Below, one piece after another: positions 33,838 to 42,840 of a DNA stretch of 64,000 nt (its first letter is position 1; each line of letters starts with the position of its first letter). Origin of the DNA: Microbacterium sp. EST19A. Its GTDB lineage: Bacteria; Actinomycetota; Actinomycetes; Actinomycetales; Microbacteriaceae. The notes under the pieces were generated by a model, which did no database searches, was not told where the DNA came from, and was given only the letters and a program-made list of their open reading frames with translations. Location: assembly GCF_019969685.1 (NCBI RefSeq), contig NZ_JAHXYZ010000002.1, positions 1,426,001 to 1,490,000 of the forward strand. Reading direction: 5' to 3'. A program made the translations under genes and the position numbers.

Positions 33838-34836
33838 ATGACCACGAGCGATTCCGCCCGCCGCCAGGCGGCGCTCGTGTACAACCCGATCAAGGTCGAC
33901 GGCAAGCGGCTTCGCGCCGCGGTGCGCGATCTGTCGCGGGACGCCGGGTGGGAGCACCCCGCGTTCTATCCCACGACGATCGAGGATGCCGGTCAGGCGG
34001 CGACCGCGCAGGCACTCGCCCGCGGTGTGGACGTCGTGCTCGTCGCCGGCGGCGACGGCACCGTGCGCGCGGTCTCCGAAGCGATCGCGAACTCCGGGGT
34101 GCCGCTGGCGATCCTGCCGAGCGGCACGGGCAACCTGCTGGCGCGCAATCTGGGCCTCCCGCTCGGAGATCCGGAGGAGATGATCCGGGCAGCGCTCGGC
34201 GATTTCCGGCATCCGATCGACATGGGATGGGCCCGCGTGATCCGTGCCGACGGCGGGGAGTCGGAGCATGCGTTCGTGGTGCTCGCGGGCATCGGCCTCG
34301 ACGCCGACATGATCGCGAACACGCGGTCCGACCTCAAGAAGTCGGTGGGCTGGATCGCCTATGTCGACGGTGCGGCGCGATCACTTCCGCGCGCCCGGCC
34401 GTTCCGCGCGGTCTACCAGATCGACGAAGGACGCCTGCACTCGACGAAGGTGCACAGCATCCTCTTCGCGAACTGCGGCACGCTTCCCGCGGGAATCGCG
34501 CTCATCCCCGATGCGTCCATCACCGACTCGACGCTCGACGTCGCCGTCATCCAGCCGACGGGCGTGCTCGGGTGGCTCGGCGTCTGGCGGAAGATCTGGT
34601 GGGACAATTCGGTCCTGCGGCGTTCCCGTGCCGGGCGCCGGGTGCTCGAGCGCCGCGGCCGAGACGCATCGGTGCACTACTTCCGCGGGGTCGCCGCCGA
34701 GGCGGCAGCCCCCGGGCCGACGCCGATCGAGCTCGACGGCGATGCATTCGGCGACGCCGTGCGCATCACCTGCCGGGCGGATCCGGGCGCGCTGCTGCTC
34801 GCCCTCCCCGCCGGCCACCCGGTGTCGATGCTCTGA
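33838..34836 (+). CDS. Diacylglycerol kinase-family lipid kinase
   Basis: A soluble lipid kinase of the DgkB/YegS family, 332 residues. The nucleotide-binding GGDGTVRAV lies near residue 71, followed by PSGTGNLLARNLGL. The C-terminal beta domain has the usual ELDGDAFG segment. Such enzymes phosphorylate diacylglycerol or related lipids and feed phosphatidic acid back into phospholipid synthesis. A cardiolipin synthase lies nearby on the other strand. The precise lipid is unknown. Confidence 0.9.
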   Translation: MTTSDSARRQAALVYNPIKVDGKRLRAAVRDLSRDAGWEHPAFYPTTIEDAGQAATAQALARGVDVVLVAGGDGTVRAVSEAIANSGVPLAILPSGTGNLLARNLGLPLGDPEEMIRAALGDFRHPIDMGWARVIRADGGESEHAFVVLAGIGLDADMIANTRSDLKKSVGWIAYVDGAARSLPRARPFRAVYQIDEGRLHSTKVHSILFANCGTLPAGIALIPDASITDSTLDVAVIQPTGVLGWLGVWRKIWWDNSVLRRSRAGRRVLERRGRDASVHYFRGVAAEAAAPGPTPIELDGDAFGDAVRITCRADPGALLLALPAGHPVSML

Positions 34837-34862
34837 TGCCGCGGAGCCCCGGGTGCCGGTGG

Positions 34863-35600
34863 TCAGCTGCTGAGCACCTTCACGGTGCCGTCGAGGCCGC
34901 CGCCGGTCAGGGTGAGCGTGAAGTCGTCGTCATCCACATCGTCGTCGGGGAAGGCGATGATGGTCGCCCGGGGGCCCATGTCCATCGTGCACACCTGCTC
35001 GGCGTCCGTGACGAAGGTGACGGTGCCCGCGTTGCCGGATCCCTCGACGGACTCCACGACCGGTGCGCACGAGGAGGAGCCCCAGGTGAGCAGCACCAGG
35101 CTGCCGTCGTCGAACCATCCGGCCGAGGGCTGATACTCGGTCGAGCTGCCCGGCTTCCCCGCGAAGTCGGGGTTCCCGTCGAGATCGACATCGTCGACGA
35201 TGTCGCCGTAGGTGACGTTGAGCGTGATCTCGGCCGTCGGATCGACGCCTTCGGGGAGAGCCCCGACGCTCGCACGCGGCGCGTAGTCGGCCGTGCAGAC
35301 CTTCTCCTCGCCGTCCTCGCCCTCGAGGTCCACGAGATTCAGGGTCACGGTCTGGCCGTCGGCGGAGACCTCGTCGACCTGCGGGATGCAGCCGGACGAG
35401 CCCCAGGTGATGACGGCGAACATGCGGCCCTCGTCGAGGAGCACGCCCTCGATGTCGCCGGTGTCGTCGCCGGCGTTCGCGCTCGGCGCCGGGGAGCTCG
35501 TCGGCGTCTCGGCGCCGGGCGTCGACGTGCATCCTGCGGCGAGGAGCGCGATCGCAGCGAGGGACGAGAGGACGGCTGCGAGACGCGTGCGTGTGGCCAT
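34863..35600 (-). CDS. Lipoprotein with two internal repeats, unknown function
   Basis: A secreted lipoprotein of 245 residues. The signal peptide ends in the lipobox LAAGC with Cys24. After a Ser/Pro/Ala-rich linker come two similar halves: the first holds FAVITWGSSGCIPQVDEV and VCTADYAPRA, the second LVLLTWGSSSCAPVVESV and VCTMDMGPRA. Each half has two Cys that could form a disulfide. The protein is very acidic near its end (DDDVDDDD). I recognise no named family. The ATG at 35600 is chosen because TACCCT lies 6 nt upstream; the GTG two codons earlier is less likely. Confidence 0.82.
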   Translation of the reverse strand: MATRTRLAAVLSSLAAIALLAAGCTSTPGAETPTSSPAPSANAGDDTGDIEGVLLDEGRMFAVITWGSSGCIPQVDEVSADGQTVTLNLVDLEGEDGEEKVCTADYAPRASVGALPEGVDPTAEITLNVTYGDIVDDVDLDGNPDFAGKPGSSTEYQPSAGWFDDGSLVLLTWGSSSCAPVVESVEGSGNAGTVTFVTDAEQVCTMDMGPRATIIAFPDDDVDDDDFTLTLTGGGLDGTVKVLSS

Positions 35601-35606
35601 GCTCAC

Positions 35607-35612
35607 AGGGTA
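35607..35612 (-). promoter_or_regulatory. -10 box of the duplicated lipoprotein gene (leaderless)
   Basis: TACCCT on the minus strand, exactly 6 nt before the ATG at 35600. Confidence 0.5.
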
Positions 35613-35664
35613 CCCGTCCGATATTCCGGATTCACCTACAGGTTCCTGCGGTGGGGCCGTGAAC

Positions 35665-37125
35665 TCACTGGAGGGCAGAGGTGAGGCGGGCGAGGTTGTC
35701 CAGCACCGTCGAGCGGAGCGGCTGCTGCATCCACTCCTCCAGCGTGAGCTCGCGGCTCAGCGACCGGTACTTGTCCTCGACGGCACGCATCTCCGAGATG
35801 AACTCCTCTCCGCGCACGAGCATCGACACCTCGAGGTTGAGACCGAAGGAGCGCATGTCCATGTTGCTGGAGCCGATGACCGCGACCTCCTCGTCGATCG
35901 TGAGGCTCTTCGTGTGCAGGATGTACGGCTTGCGGTACATCCAGATGCGCACCTCGGCCCGGAGCAGCGCCTCGTAGTAGCTGCGCTGGGCGTGGTAGAC
36001 CATCGCCTGATCGCCCTCTTCCGACACGAAGAGCTCGACGTGCACGCCGCGATCCACGGCCGCGGTGATCGCCAGCAGCAGCGCTTCGTCGGGGACGAAG
36101 TACGGGCTGACGATGATGATCTTGCGCTTGGCCGCATAGAGCAGCGCGAGGAAGAGCCGCAGGTTGTTCTCGACCTTGAAGCCGGGCCCCGACGGCACCA
36201 CCTGGCAGTCCAGATTCCCCGAGCCGATGTCGGCGTGCGCGATGTCGATCTCCTCGAGCACCTCGTCGGTCTCGCTGTACCAGTCGCTGAGGAAGATCGC
36301 GTTCACGCTCAGCACGACCGGACCGTCGAGACGCACCATGAGGTCGACCCAGTGCAGACCGCGCTTGATGTTCTTGGGGAGGTTGTAGGTCGAGTCGGTC
36401 ACGTTCTGCGAACCGAGGAAGGCCACTTTGCCGTCGACGACGAGGAGCTTGCGGTGGTTGCGCAGGTCAGGGCGCTGCATCTTGCCCTTGAGGGGCTGCA
36501 CAGGAAGCATCAGCTGCCAGTCGGCGCCCATGGCGTTGAGTCGCTTGACGGTCGCCTTGTACCGCGGCTTCCAGCGGTTCGCCCAGTGGTCCATGAGCAC
36601 CCGCACCTCGACGCCCCGCTGCGCGACCTCTTCCATCGCGCGGAAGAAGTTGTCGGTCGAGACGTCGGCCTGCAGGATGTAGAACTCGATGTGGACGTAT
36701 TCCTTCGCCTCGCGGATGGCTGCGGCCATCGCATCCAGCGACTCCTGATAGTCCGAGATCAGATGCGCGCCGTTGTCACCCGAGAGCGGGAGCGCGCCCA
36801 GCTTCTGGTTCATCTCCACGGTCGGCCCGAACCATCCGGGCGCGTGCGGGCGGAGGGTGCCGAAATGCAGGTGCTCGCTCGTCTGCGCGATGTACTCGTT
36901 GATCTGGTCCTGCTTGCGTCGCCGAGCACGCGGAAGGCGCGGGTTCCCGATCAGCAGGAACAGGAAGACGCCGATGAAGGGGATGAAGAACACGGCGAGC
37001 AGCCAGGCCATCGCCGCCGTCGGCCGGCGATTGCGCGGGATGATGATGATCGCGGTGGCGCGGATGGCGAGATCGAGCAGCAGGAGGAAGACCGCGATCA
37101 ACAGGGCCCAGATCTCGGGCGTCAT
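35665..37125 (-). CDS. Cardiolipin synthase (phospholipase D family)
   Basis: A 486-residue membrane enzyme that makes cardiolipin from two phosphatidylglycerols or from PG and CDP-DAG. Two N-terminal membrane segments (about 5-28 and 38-60) are followed by two HKD motifs: His224/Lys226/Asp231 in NHRKLLVVDGKVAFLGS and His404/Lys406/Asp411 in LHTKSLTIDEEVAVIGSS. The ATG follows GAGGGGAGACG. It stands alone between the lipoprotein and the 57-residue membrane protein. Confidence 0.93.
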   Translation of the reverse strand: MTPEIWALLIAVFLLLLDLAIRATAIIIIPRNRRPTAAMAWLLAVFFIPFIGVFLFLLIGNPRLPRARRRKQDQINEYIAQTSEHLHFGTLRPHAPGWFGPTVEMNQKLGALPLSGDNGAHLISDYQESLDAMAAAIREAKEYVHIEFYILQADVSTDNFFRAMEEVAQRGVEVRVLMDHWANRWKPRYKATVKRLNAMGADWQLMLPVQPLKGKMQRPDLRNHRKLLVVDGKVAFLGSQNVTDSTYNLPKNIKRGLHWVDLMVRLDGPVVLSVNAIFLSDWYSETDEVLEEIDIAHADIGSGNLDCQVVPSGPGFKVENNLRLFLALLYAAKRKIIIVSPYFVPDEALLLAITAAVDRGVHVELFVSEEGDQAMVYHAQRSYYEALLRAEVRIWMYRKPYILHTKSLTIDEEVAVIGSSNMDMRSFGLNLEVSMLVRGEEFISEMRAVEDKYRSLSRELTLEEWMQQPLRSTVLDNLARLTSALQ

Positions 37126-37216
37126 CGTCTCCCCTCGCTCCCCCGGCGTCGATCACCGGAGGTTCGCGCAGTCCGCCGCGCATTGGCTACACAGTAGCCG
37201 ATGGCTCGGACGCTGC

Positions 37217-37390
37217 TCAGGTGCGAGGAGGGAGGCCGCGCGCCGCGCGCTCCTCGGCCTCGATCTGCGCGTGCACCTTGCGCTCGGTGCGATCGAATCG
37301 GAGGATGCCGCGGAGCACGAAGACGAAGACGACGCTCACTCCGATGGTCGGCAGAATCGACCATGCCGCAGCGAGCCAGAAGTTCTCCAT
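37217..37390 (-). CDS. Small single-span membrane protein (57 residues)
   Basis: One hydrophobic segment at about 5-28 (WLAAAWSILPTIGVSVVFVF) is followed by a charged, mainly helical tail (RFDRTERKVHAQIEAEERAA). The start at 37390 is supported by a TACGAT -10 box 6 nt upstream; the spacer is GGAGGG, which could also act as a ribosome-binding site. I know no function. Proteins of this kind are common in Microbacteriaceae. Confidence 0.7.
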   Translation of the reverse strand: MENFWLAAAWSILPTIGVSVVFVFVLRGILRFDRTERKVHAQIEAEERAARGLPPRT

Positions 37391-37396
37391 CCCTCC

Positions 37397-37402
37397 ATCG
37401 TA
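37397..37402 (-). promoter_or_regulatory. -10 box of the 57-residue membrane protein gene
   Basis: TACGAT on the minus strand, 6 nt before the ATG at 37390. Confidence 0.5.
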
Positions 37403-37502
37403 CGCGAGCGACTCTTCGTCCACATTCGTCGCTTCCCCGGCAAACTCTCCACAGGAGCCTTTTCCGCACCCGGCCGACCCACGGTTCGATGACACTCCTG
37501 GG

Positions 37503-38630
37503 ATGACCACACTGCTTCGCGCCTCCGACTCCGCCGGTTTCCTCCGGATCGTGCCCACGCTCGCCGGCTTCACGCCGCGGCAGAGCATCGTGCTCCTGCC
37601 GTTCCGCGGGTCCCGCGCCTACGGCGCGATGCGTCTCGACCTGCCGGGCGACGACGTCCCCCTCGAGGAGTATGCCGACGCCGCGGTCGGGCTCGCCCTG
37701 CGCGTGGAGGGGACGGATGCCGTCGCGCTCGTCGTCTACACCGATTCCGAGGTGCACCCCACGCGCGACGGGCTCGTGCTGCCGTTCGCGGTCGAGGTCG
37801 ACGAGCTGCTCGGCTGCGCGGATGACGCCGGGCTTCGCGTCGTCGACGCCCTCTGCGTGACGCCCGCAGGCTGGTCGAGCTACCTCGTCGACGACCCGGT
37901 GATCGGCGCTCTCAGCGAGATCGATGCCGTCGCGTTCCCGACCGCCGATGACGTGTCCGGCGACGTGTCCGGCGACCAGTTCTCCGGAACCGAGCTCCCC
38001 GCCGCCGACCTCGCGGAGAAGGAGCGCGTGGGGCAGGCGCTCCTCGAGTTCACCGAGATGCTGAGCCGCGACAGATGCGGCACGCTCACGGGGCGGGAGA
38101 ACCCGCTGGCGATCGCCGCCCTGGTGACGCTGGAGGATGTGCCGGCGTTCTTCGAGTCGGTGCTGCGCACTCCCGATGATCTGCCGCCGTTCGCGACCGC
38201 GGCGCTGCTGTGGTGCCTCGACCGTCCGCTCTTCCGCGATGTCGCGATCGCGCAGTGGGCGACCGACCTGGCCGGCGGCATGCGCACGCTCGGCGCCCAG
38301 CTCGCCTTCGCCGGTTCCGGCTCGATGGTTCCCGACGATCTGGGCCAGGTCTTCCTGGGCCGCGGACCCGCTCCCGACCCCGATCGGCTCCGCGTCGCGC
38401 TGTCGGTGGTGCGGCACGCCGCGGCACGCGCTCCGCGAGCCTCACGACCTGCGCCGCTGACAGCCGCGGCGTGGCTGTCCTGGGCGCTCGGTCGCTCTAC
38501 CCACGCGGGCCGCTACCTCGAGATGGTCCGCGAGATCGATCCGCAGTACGGTCTCGCCGCGCTGCTCGAGACGATGATCGGCGGCGCCCTGCTGCCGGAA
38601 TGGGCGTTCCGGCGTGGCCCGGTGGGGTGA
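37503..38630 (+). CDS. DUF4192 family protein
   Basis: A 375-residue protein of the actinobacterial DUF4192 family, seen in the N-terminal LRIVPTLAGFTPRQSIVLLPF (split over residues 14-34), the LALVVYTD-like strand and the C-terminal helical repeats around TAAAWLSWALGRSTHAGRYL. Function is unknown; the C-terminal part resembles a small helical-repeat domain. The ATG at 37503 is preceded by GACACT six bases upstream, a near match to the leaderless pattern seen elsewhere. It is convergent with lysS, 14 bp away. Confidence 0.8.
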   Translation: MTTLLRASDSAGFLRIVPTLAGFTPRQSIVLLPFRGSRAYGAMRLDLPGDDVPLEEYADAAVGLALRVEGTDAVALVVYTDSEVHPTRDGLVLPFAVEVDELLGCADDAGLRVVDALCVTPAGWSSYLVDDPVIGALSEIDAVAFPTADDVSGDVSGDQFSGTELPAADLAEKERVGQALLEFTEMLSRDRCGTLTGRENPLAIAALVTLEDVPAFFESVLRTPDDLPPFATAALLWCLDRPLFRDVAIAQWATDLAGGMRTLGAQLAFAGSGSMVPDDLGQVFLGRGPAPDPDRLRVALSVVRHAAARAPRASRPAPLTAAAWLSWALGRSTHAGRYLEMVREIDPQYGLAALLETMIGGALLPEWAFRRGPVG

Positions 38631-38644
38631 CCGGGGTCCGACGG

Positions 38645-40177
38645 CTACTTGACGAGGGGGAAGAGGATGGTCTCGCGGATCCCGAGTCCGGTGATCGCCA
38701 TCAGGAGGCGATCGATGCCCATGCCCATGCCGCCCGACGGCGGCATGCCGTGCTCGAGCGCCCGCAGGAACTCCTCGTCGACGGGCATCGCCTCGACGTC
38801 ACCGCGCGCCGCGAGCTTGGCCTGCTCGACGAAGCGCTCGCGCTGGATCACCGGGTCGACGAGCTCGGAGTATCCGGTCGCCAGTTCGAAGCCGCGGATG
38901 TACAGGTCCCACTTCTCCACGACGCCCGCGGTCGACCGGTGCTCGCGCACCAGGGGCGAGGTGTCGACCGGGAAGTCCATCACGAAGGTCGGGCGCACCA
39001 GGTCGCCCTTCACGAAGTGCTCCCACAGCTCCTCGACCAGCTTGCCGTGCGTGGCCTGCGCCGGAAGGTCGACACCGTTGGCCTCGGCGAAGGCGATCAG
39101 GTCGTCCACGGAGTCCTGCGGGGTGACCGTGCGGCCCGATGCGGCCGAGAGCGACTCGTACATCGAGATGCGGTCCCACTCGCCGCCGAGGTCGTACTCG
39201 GTGCCGTCGGCCCAGGTCACCGTCGTCGAGCCGGTCACCGCGATCGCGGCCTGCTGCACGAGCTCCTGCGTGAGGGCGGCCATCTGGTTGTAGTCGCCAT
39301 ACGCCTGGTAGGCCTCGAGCATCGCGAACTCCGGGCTGTGCGTCGAGTCGGCGCCCTCGTTGCGGAAGTTGCGGTTGATCTCGAAAACGCGCTCGATGCC
39401 GCCGACGACCGCGCGCTTCAGGTAGAGCTCCGGCGCGATGCGCAGATACAGCTCGGTGTCGAAGGCGTTGGAGCGGGTGATGAACGGACGAGCGGACGCG
39501 CCGCCGTGCTGCACCTGCAGCATCGGCGTCTCGACCTCGAGGTAGTCGTGGTTCGTGAAAGTGGCGCGCAGGCTCGCGTTCACGGCAGCGCGGGCGCGGA
39601 CGGTGATGCGTGCCTGTTCACGGACGATGAGATCGAGGTAGCGGCTGCGGACGCGGCCCTCTTCGCTCAGCTCGGAGTACGCGTTCGGCAGCGGGAGGAT
39701 CGCCTTCGATGCGATCGTCCAGTCGTCGGCCATGATCGAGAGCTCGCCGCGGCGGCTGGAGATGACCTCGCCGTGCACGAAGACATGGTCGCCGAGGTCG
39801 ACGAGCTCCTTCCACTCCGCGAGGGACTCCTCGCCGACGTTCGCCAGCGAGATCATCGCCTGGATGCGCGTGCCGTCGCCGGCCTGCAGCGTCGCGAAGC
39901 AGAGCTTGCCGGTGTTGCGGCTGAACACCACGCGCCCGGCCACCCCGACGACGACGCCGGTCTCGGCACCCGCCTCGAGTTCGCCGTACTCCGCGCGGAG
40001 CGCCGGGATGCTGTGCGTCACCGGGACGCCGACCGGGAACGCGCCGCCCGCGGCATCCGCCCGATTCGCGATCAGGCGTTCGCGCTTGGCGAGACGCACG
40101 GCCTTCTGCTCGTGGACGTCCTCTTCGTTCGAAGGGTCGGCCGAAGCCGATTCGGGCGCGGCGGACGCGTCAGTCAT
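38645..40177 (-). CDS. lysS: Lysyl-tRNA synthetase, class II
   Basis: Charges tRNA-Lys. An N-terminal OB fold (about 60-170) binds the anticodon and the catalytic domain follows, with motif 2 in RVFEINRNFRNEGADSTHSP and motif 3 in GMGMGIDRLLMAITG. The length of 510 residues is normal. The first 30 residues are an acidic, Ala/Ser-rich extension. The ATG at 40177 follows AAGGAG. A TAAACT box upstream (minus strand, within 40202-40210) is a probable -10. The gene diverges from DUF2207. Confidence 0.96.
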   Translation of the reverse strand: MTDASAAPESASADPSNEEDVHEQKAVRLAKRERLIANRADAAGGAFPVGVPVTHSIPALRAEYGELEAGAETGVVVGVAGRVVFSRNTGKLCFATLQAGDGTRIQAMISLANVGEESLAEWKELVDLGDHVFVHGEVISSRRGELSIMADDWTIASKAILPLPNAYSELSEEGRVRSRYLDLIVREQARITVRARAAVNASLRATFTNHDYLEVETPMLQVQHGGASARPFITRSNAFDTELYLRIAPELYLKRAVVGGIERVFEINRNFRNEGADSTHSPEFAMLEAYQAYGDYNQMAALTQELVQQAAIAVTGSTTVTWADGTEYDLGGEWDRISMYESLSAASGRTVTPQDSVDDLIAFAEANGVDLPAQATHGKLVEELWEHFVKGDLVRPTFVMDFPVDTSPLVREHRSTAGVVEKWDLYIRGFELATGYSELVDPVIQRERFVEQAKLAARGDVEAMPVDEEFLRALEHGMPPSGGMGMGIDRLLMAITGLGIRETILFPLVK

Positions 40178-40244
40178 GTGCGGTGCTCCTTGAAGTCCTC
40201 CCCAGTTTACCGAGGCGGCGCGCCGAGTCTTCGCGCGGGCTGGG

Positions 40245-40250
40245 TAGCCT
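40245..40250 (+). promoter_or_regulatory. -10 box of the DUF2207 gene (leaderless)
   Basis: TAGCCT followed by exactly 6 nt and the ATG at 40257. Confidence 0.55.
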
Positions 40251-40256
40251 CGAAGC

Positions 40257-42125
40257 ATGACCCCGCCACGGATCATCCACGCGCTCGCCGTCCTCGCCCT
40301 CGCACTCGTCGGCGTCGCCGCGCCGGTGGCGGCGGTGGCGGCGCCGGGATCGTCCGTGCGCCCGGCGGCATCGGAGGACGTGGACGACTTCTCCTACGCC
40401 TCCTGGGATGCCGTGTTCGAGGTCGGAATCGATGACGACGGTCGCGCGCGCATGCACGTCACCGAGACGCTCGTCGCCCGCTTCCCCGAATACGACCAGA
40501 ACCGCGGCATCGTCCGCGGGCTCCCGACGAGCTACGAGGGCGCCGGCATCGACACCCGGGTGCTGTCGGTGAAGGACGAGCAGGGAGCGGACGTCCCCTA
40601 CGAGACCGACGACGAAGACGGTCTGCTGCTGATCCTCACCGGAAACGATGACTACGTGCGAGGACTCACCACCTACGTCATCGAGTACGAGATGCGCGAC
40701 GTGATCCTCGCTGCCGGAGCATCGCGAGCAGCACGCGGCGACGGCTCGGGCCATCCTGCCGTGGACGAGTTCTACTGGGATCTCCTCCCGCTCGACAGCA
40801 CCCAGCCCATCGAGCGCTTCCGTGCCGACATCGTCTTCGACTCCGCGATGGGCGCGCAGCTCGTCGGAGCGACGAGCTGCTATGCCGGTGTCTCCGGCGC
40901 GGCCGACGAGTGCGAGCTTCAGGGCCCCGCCGTCGACGGCGGCCTCGCGACGTTCCGGGTCGAGTCCGGAGAGCGGCCTGCGGGCGACGGCGTGACGGTC
41001 GCGATCGGCTTCGAACCGGGAACGGTCGTGCAGCCGTCGGCGCGCACGCCGAATCCCGTCACCGACACGGCACCTCTGGTCGCCGCCATCGGCGCCGCCG
41101 GACTGGCGGTCGGCGGATGGCTGAGCGTGTCGGCCTTCCAGCGCCGCCGCCGCGTCGCGACCGGCATCATCGTCGCCCAGTACGACGTGCCCGACGCGAT
41201 GCCTCCCCTGCTTGCCGCCGCCATCGTGCCCGGTGCGAAAGACGTGATCCCCGCCGAGATCGTGCACCTCGCCGTGCGCGGCACCCTGCGCATCGAAGAA
41301 GGCGGCTCTCCGGAGAATCCGCGGTTGCGACGCCTCCCGGGAGCGCGCATCCCCGACCAGCTCGATGTCGAAGCACTCGATGCCCTCTTCCTGAAGGCCA
41401 ACGACGGGGGTGTGGTCGACGTTCCGAGCGCGAGCGAGTCCTTCGCCGGGCGGATGACGGCGCTCACGCAGTCCGGGAAGGCCGCTGCGGCGTCCCGCGG
41501 ACTCACGACCGGGGCGCGCAGTCGAGTCGCCGTGATCGTGCAGTGGTGCGCGATCGCCCTCGCCGTCGTCGGCTTGGGGGTCTCGGTGTGGGGCGTGAGC
41601 TCCGGTCGGCTCTCGGCGATCCCGGCGCTCGTCGCGGTCTCGTTCGGCGTCGTCCTCGTGCTCATCGCCGGCTTCTACTCCTTCACCAAGCACACCGTCC
41701 TCACCCCCGAAGGCGCCCGCGAGTTCGAATATCTGCAGGGTGTCAAGGAGTTCATCCGGGTCGCGGATGCCGACCGCCTGCGCATGCTGCAGTCGTACAG
41801 CGGAGCCGAACGTCGGCAGGACGGCACGGCCGACGTCATCCACGTGTACGAGCGGCTGCTCCCCTACGCGATGCTGTTCGGCATGGAGAAGGAGTGGGGC
41901 GACGTGCTGGAGAAGGCGTACCTGCGCGAGCAGCGCGGCCCCGGCTGGATCGGCGATCCATCCACGCCCTACGTCGGCGTCTATCTCTCCGCCTTCACGG
42001 CGTCGTCCCACGCGGCATCGGTGTACACGTCGCCGTCTGCGGGAACATCATCGAGCTCGGGCGGATCCTTCGGCGGCGGATTCTCCGGCGGCGGAGGCGG
42101 CGGAGGGTTCTCCGGAGGACGCTGA
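40257..42125 (+). CDS. DUF2207 family membrane protein
   Basis: A 622-residue predicted envelope protein. It has a signal sequence at about 5-30, an extracellular beta domain (40-260, with FEVGIDDDGRARMHVTETL and VDEFYWDLLP), a membrane segment at about 275-297, a cytoplasmic winged-helix-like part (IPAEIVHLAVRGTLRI), two further membrane segments around 425-470, and a tail of Gly/Ser repeats ending GGGGGGFSGGR. This order is that of DUF2207. Function is unknown. The leaderless -10 box supports the start. panC, often found in this position near lysS, is absent. Confidence 0.88.
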   Translation: MTPPRIIHALAVLALALVGVAAPVAAVAAPGSSVRPAASEDVDDFSYASWDAVFEVGIDDDGRARMHVTETLVARFPEYDQNRGIVRGLPTSYEGAGIDTRVLSVKDEQGADVPYETDDEDGLLLILTGNDDYVRGLTTYVIEYEMRDVILAAGASRAARGDGSGHPAVDEFYWDLLPLDSTQPIERFRADIVFDSAMGAQLVGATSCYAGVSGAADECELQGPAVDGGLATFRVESGERPAGDGVTVAIGFEPGTVVQPSARTPNPVTDTAPLVAAIGAAGLAVGGWLSVSAFQRRRRVATGIIVAQYDVPDAMPPLLAAAIVPGAKDVIPAEIVHLAVRGTLRIEEGGSPENPRLRRLPGARIPDQLDVEALDALFLKANDGGVVDVPSASESFAGRMTALTQSGKAAAASRGLTTGARSRVAVIVQWCAIALAVVGLGVSVWGVSSGRLSAIPALVAVSFGVVLVLIAGFYSFTKHTVLTPEGAREFEYLQGVKEFIRVADADRLRMLQSYSGAERRQDGTADVIHVYERLLPYAMLFGMEKEWGDVLEKAYLREQRGPGWIGDPSTPYVGVYLSAFTASSHAASVYTSPSAGTSSSSGGSFGGGFSGGGGGGGFSGGR

Positions 42126-42143
42126 ACCGCCGGCCTGCACTCG

Positions 42144-42836
42144 TCAGACCAGCGGCGGCGGATCGGATGCTTCGCGCAGCGCCCGCTCGACAGTCGACTG
42201 CACGAGCGCCGAGAGGTAGCCGCCCGGATTCTCGACGCCGATCTCGCGCAGCCGCGCGGTCGACTGCCCGATGATCGACCGCGAGAACTCCGTCGCAGTC
42301 TGGATGGCATCCGCGTACGCGGGACGATCCTCTTCCGCGATCACGATCGGCTCACAGCCCATCTCCACCGCGAGCGCCTGCGCGATCGGCAGCACCGCGG
42401 CCGCGGCGGTCACCGCTGCGAAACCCGCCTGCAGCTGGCGCAGGTCGATCGATGTCCCCGTGAAGGTGATGGCGGGGTGCACGGCGAGCGGGATCGCTCC
42501 GCGTTCCGCAGCCGGCCGCAGGATCTCGGTGCCGTGGGCCGGATCGGTGTGCAGCACGAGCTGACCGATCTGCCACCCACCCACCTCGGCGATGCCCGCG
42601 ACGAGCGACCCGAGCTGATCGGTCGGGACCGCCAGGATCACGAGCTCCGCGCGGCGCACCACCTCGAGCGCGTCGAGGACCGGCACCTCGGGCAGGACGG
42701 CGGAGGCGCGTTCATCGTCCGAACCGCTCGTGATGCCGACGATCGCGTGGCCGGCACCCCCGAGTGCCGCGCCGATCACCGGTCCGACGCGCCCTGCACC
42801 GATGATGCCGACGCCGAGACGCCCGTCACGCACCAC
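42144..42836 (-). CDS. Rossmann-like/DUF2520 protein
   Basis: A 230-residue NAD(P)-binding protein with VGIIGAGRVG at the N terminus, a central LAVPTDQL strand and a C-terminal DUF2520 helical domain (HPAITFTG and PIVIAEEDRPAYADA). In many actinobacteria this gene sits beside panC. Its function is not established; ketopantoate reductase-like activity has been suggested for relatives by neighbourhood. The start at GTG 42836 could equally be the GTG three bases on. It is the last gene of the leftward fol-PH cluster, 4 bp after the long PH protein. Confidence 0.82.
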   Translation of the reverse strand: MVRDGRLGVGIIGAGRVGPVIGAALGGAGHAIVGITSGSDDERASAVLPEVPVLDALEVVRRAELVILAVPTDQLGSLVAGIAEVGGWQIGQLVLHTDPAHGTEILRPAAERGAIPLAVHPAITFTGTSIDLRQLQAGFAAVTAAAAVLPIAQALAVEMGCEPIVIAEEDRPAYADAIQTATEFSRSIIGQSTARLREIGVENPGGYLSALVQSTVERALREASDPPPLV

Positions 42837-42840
42837 CGCG

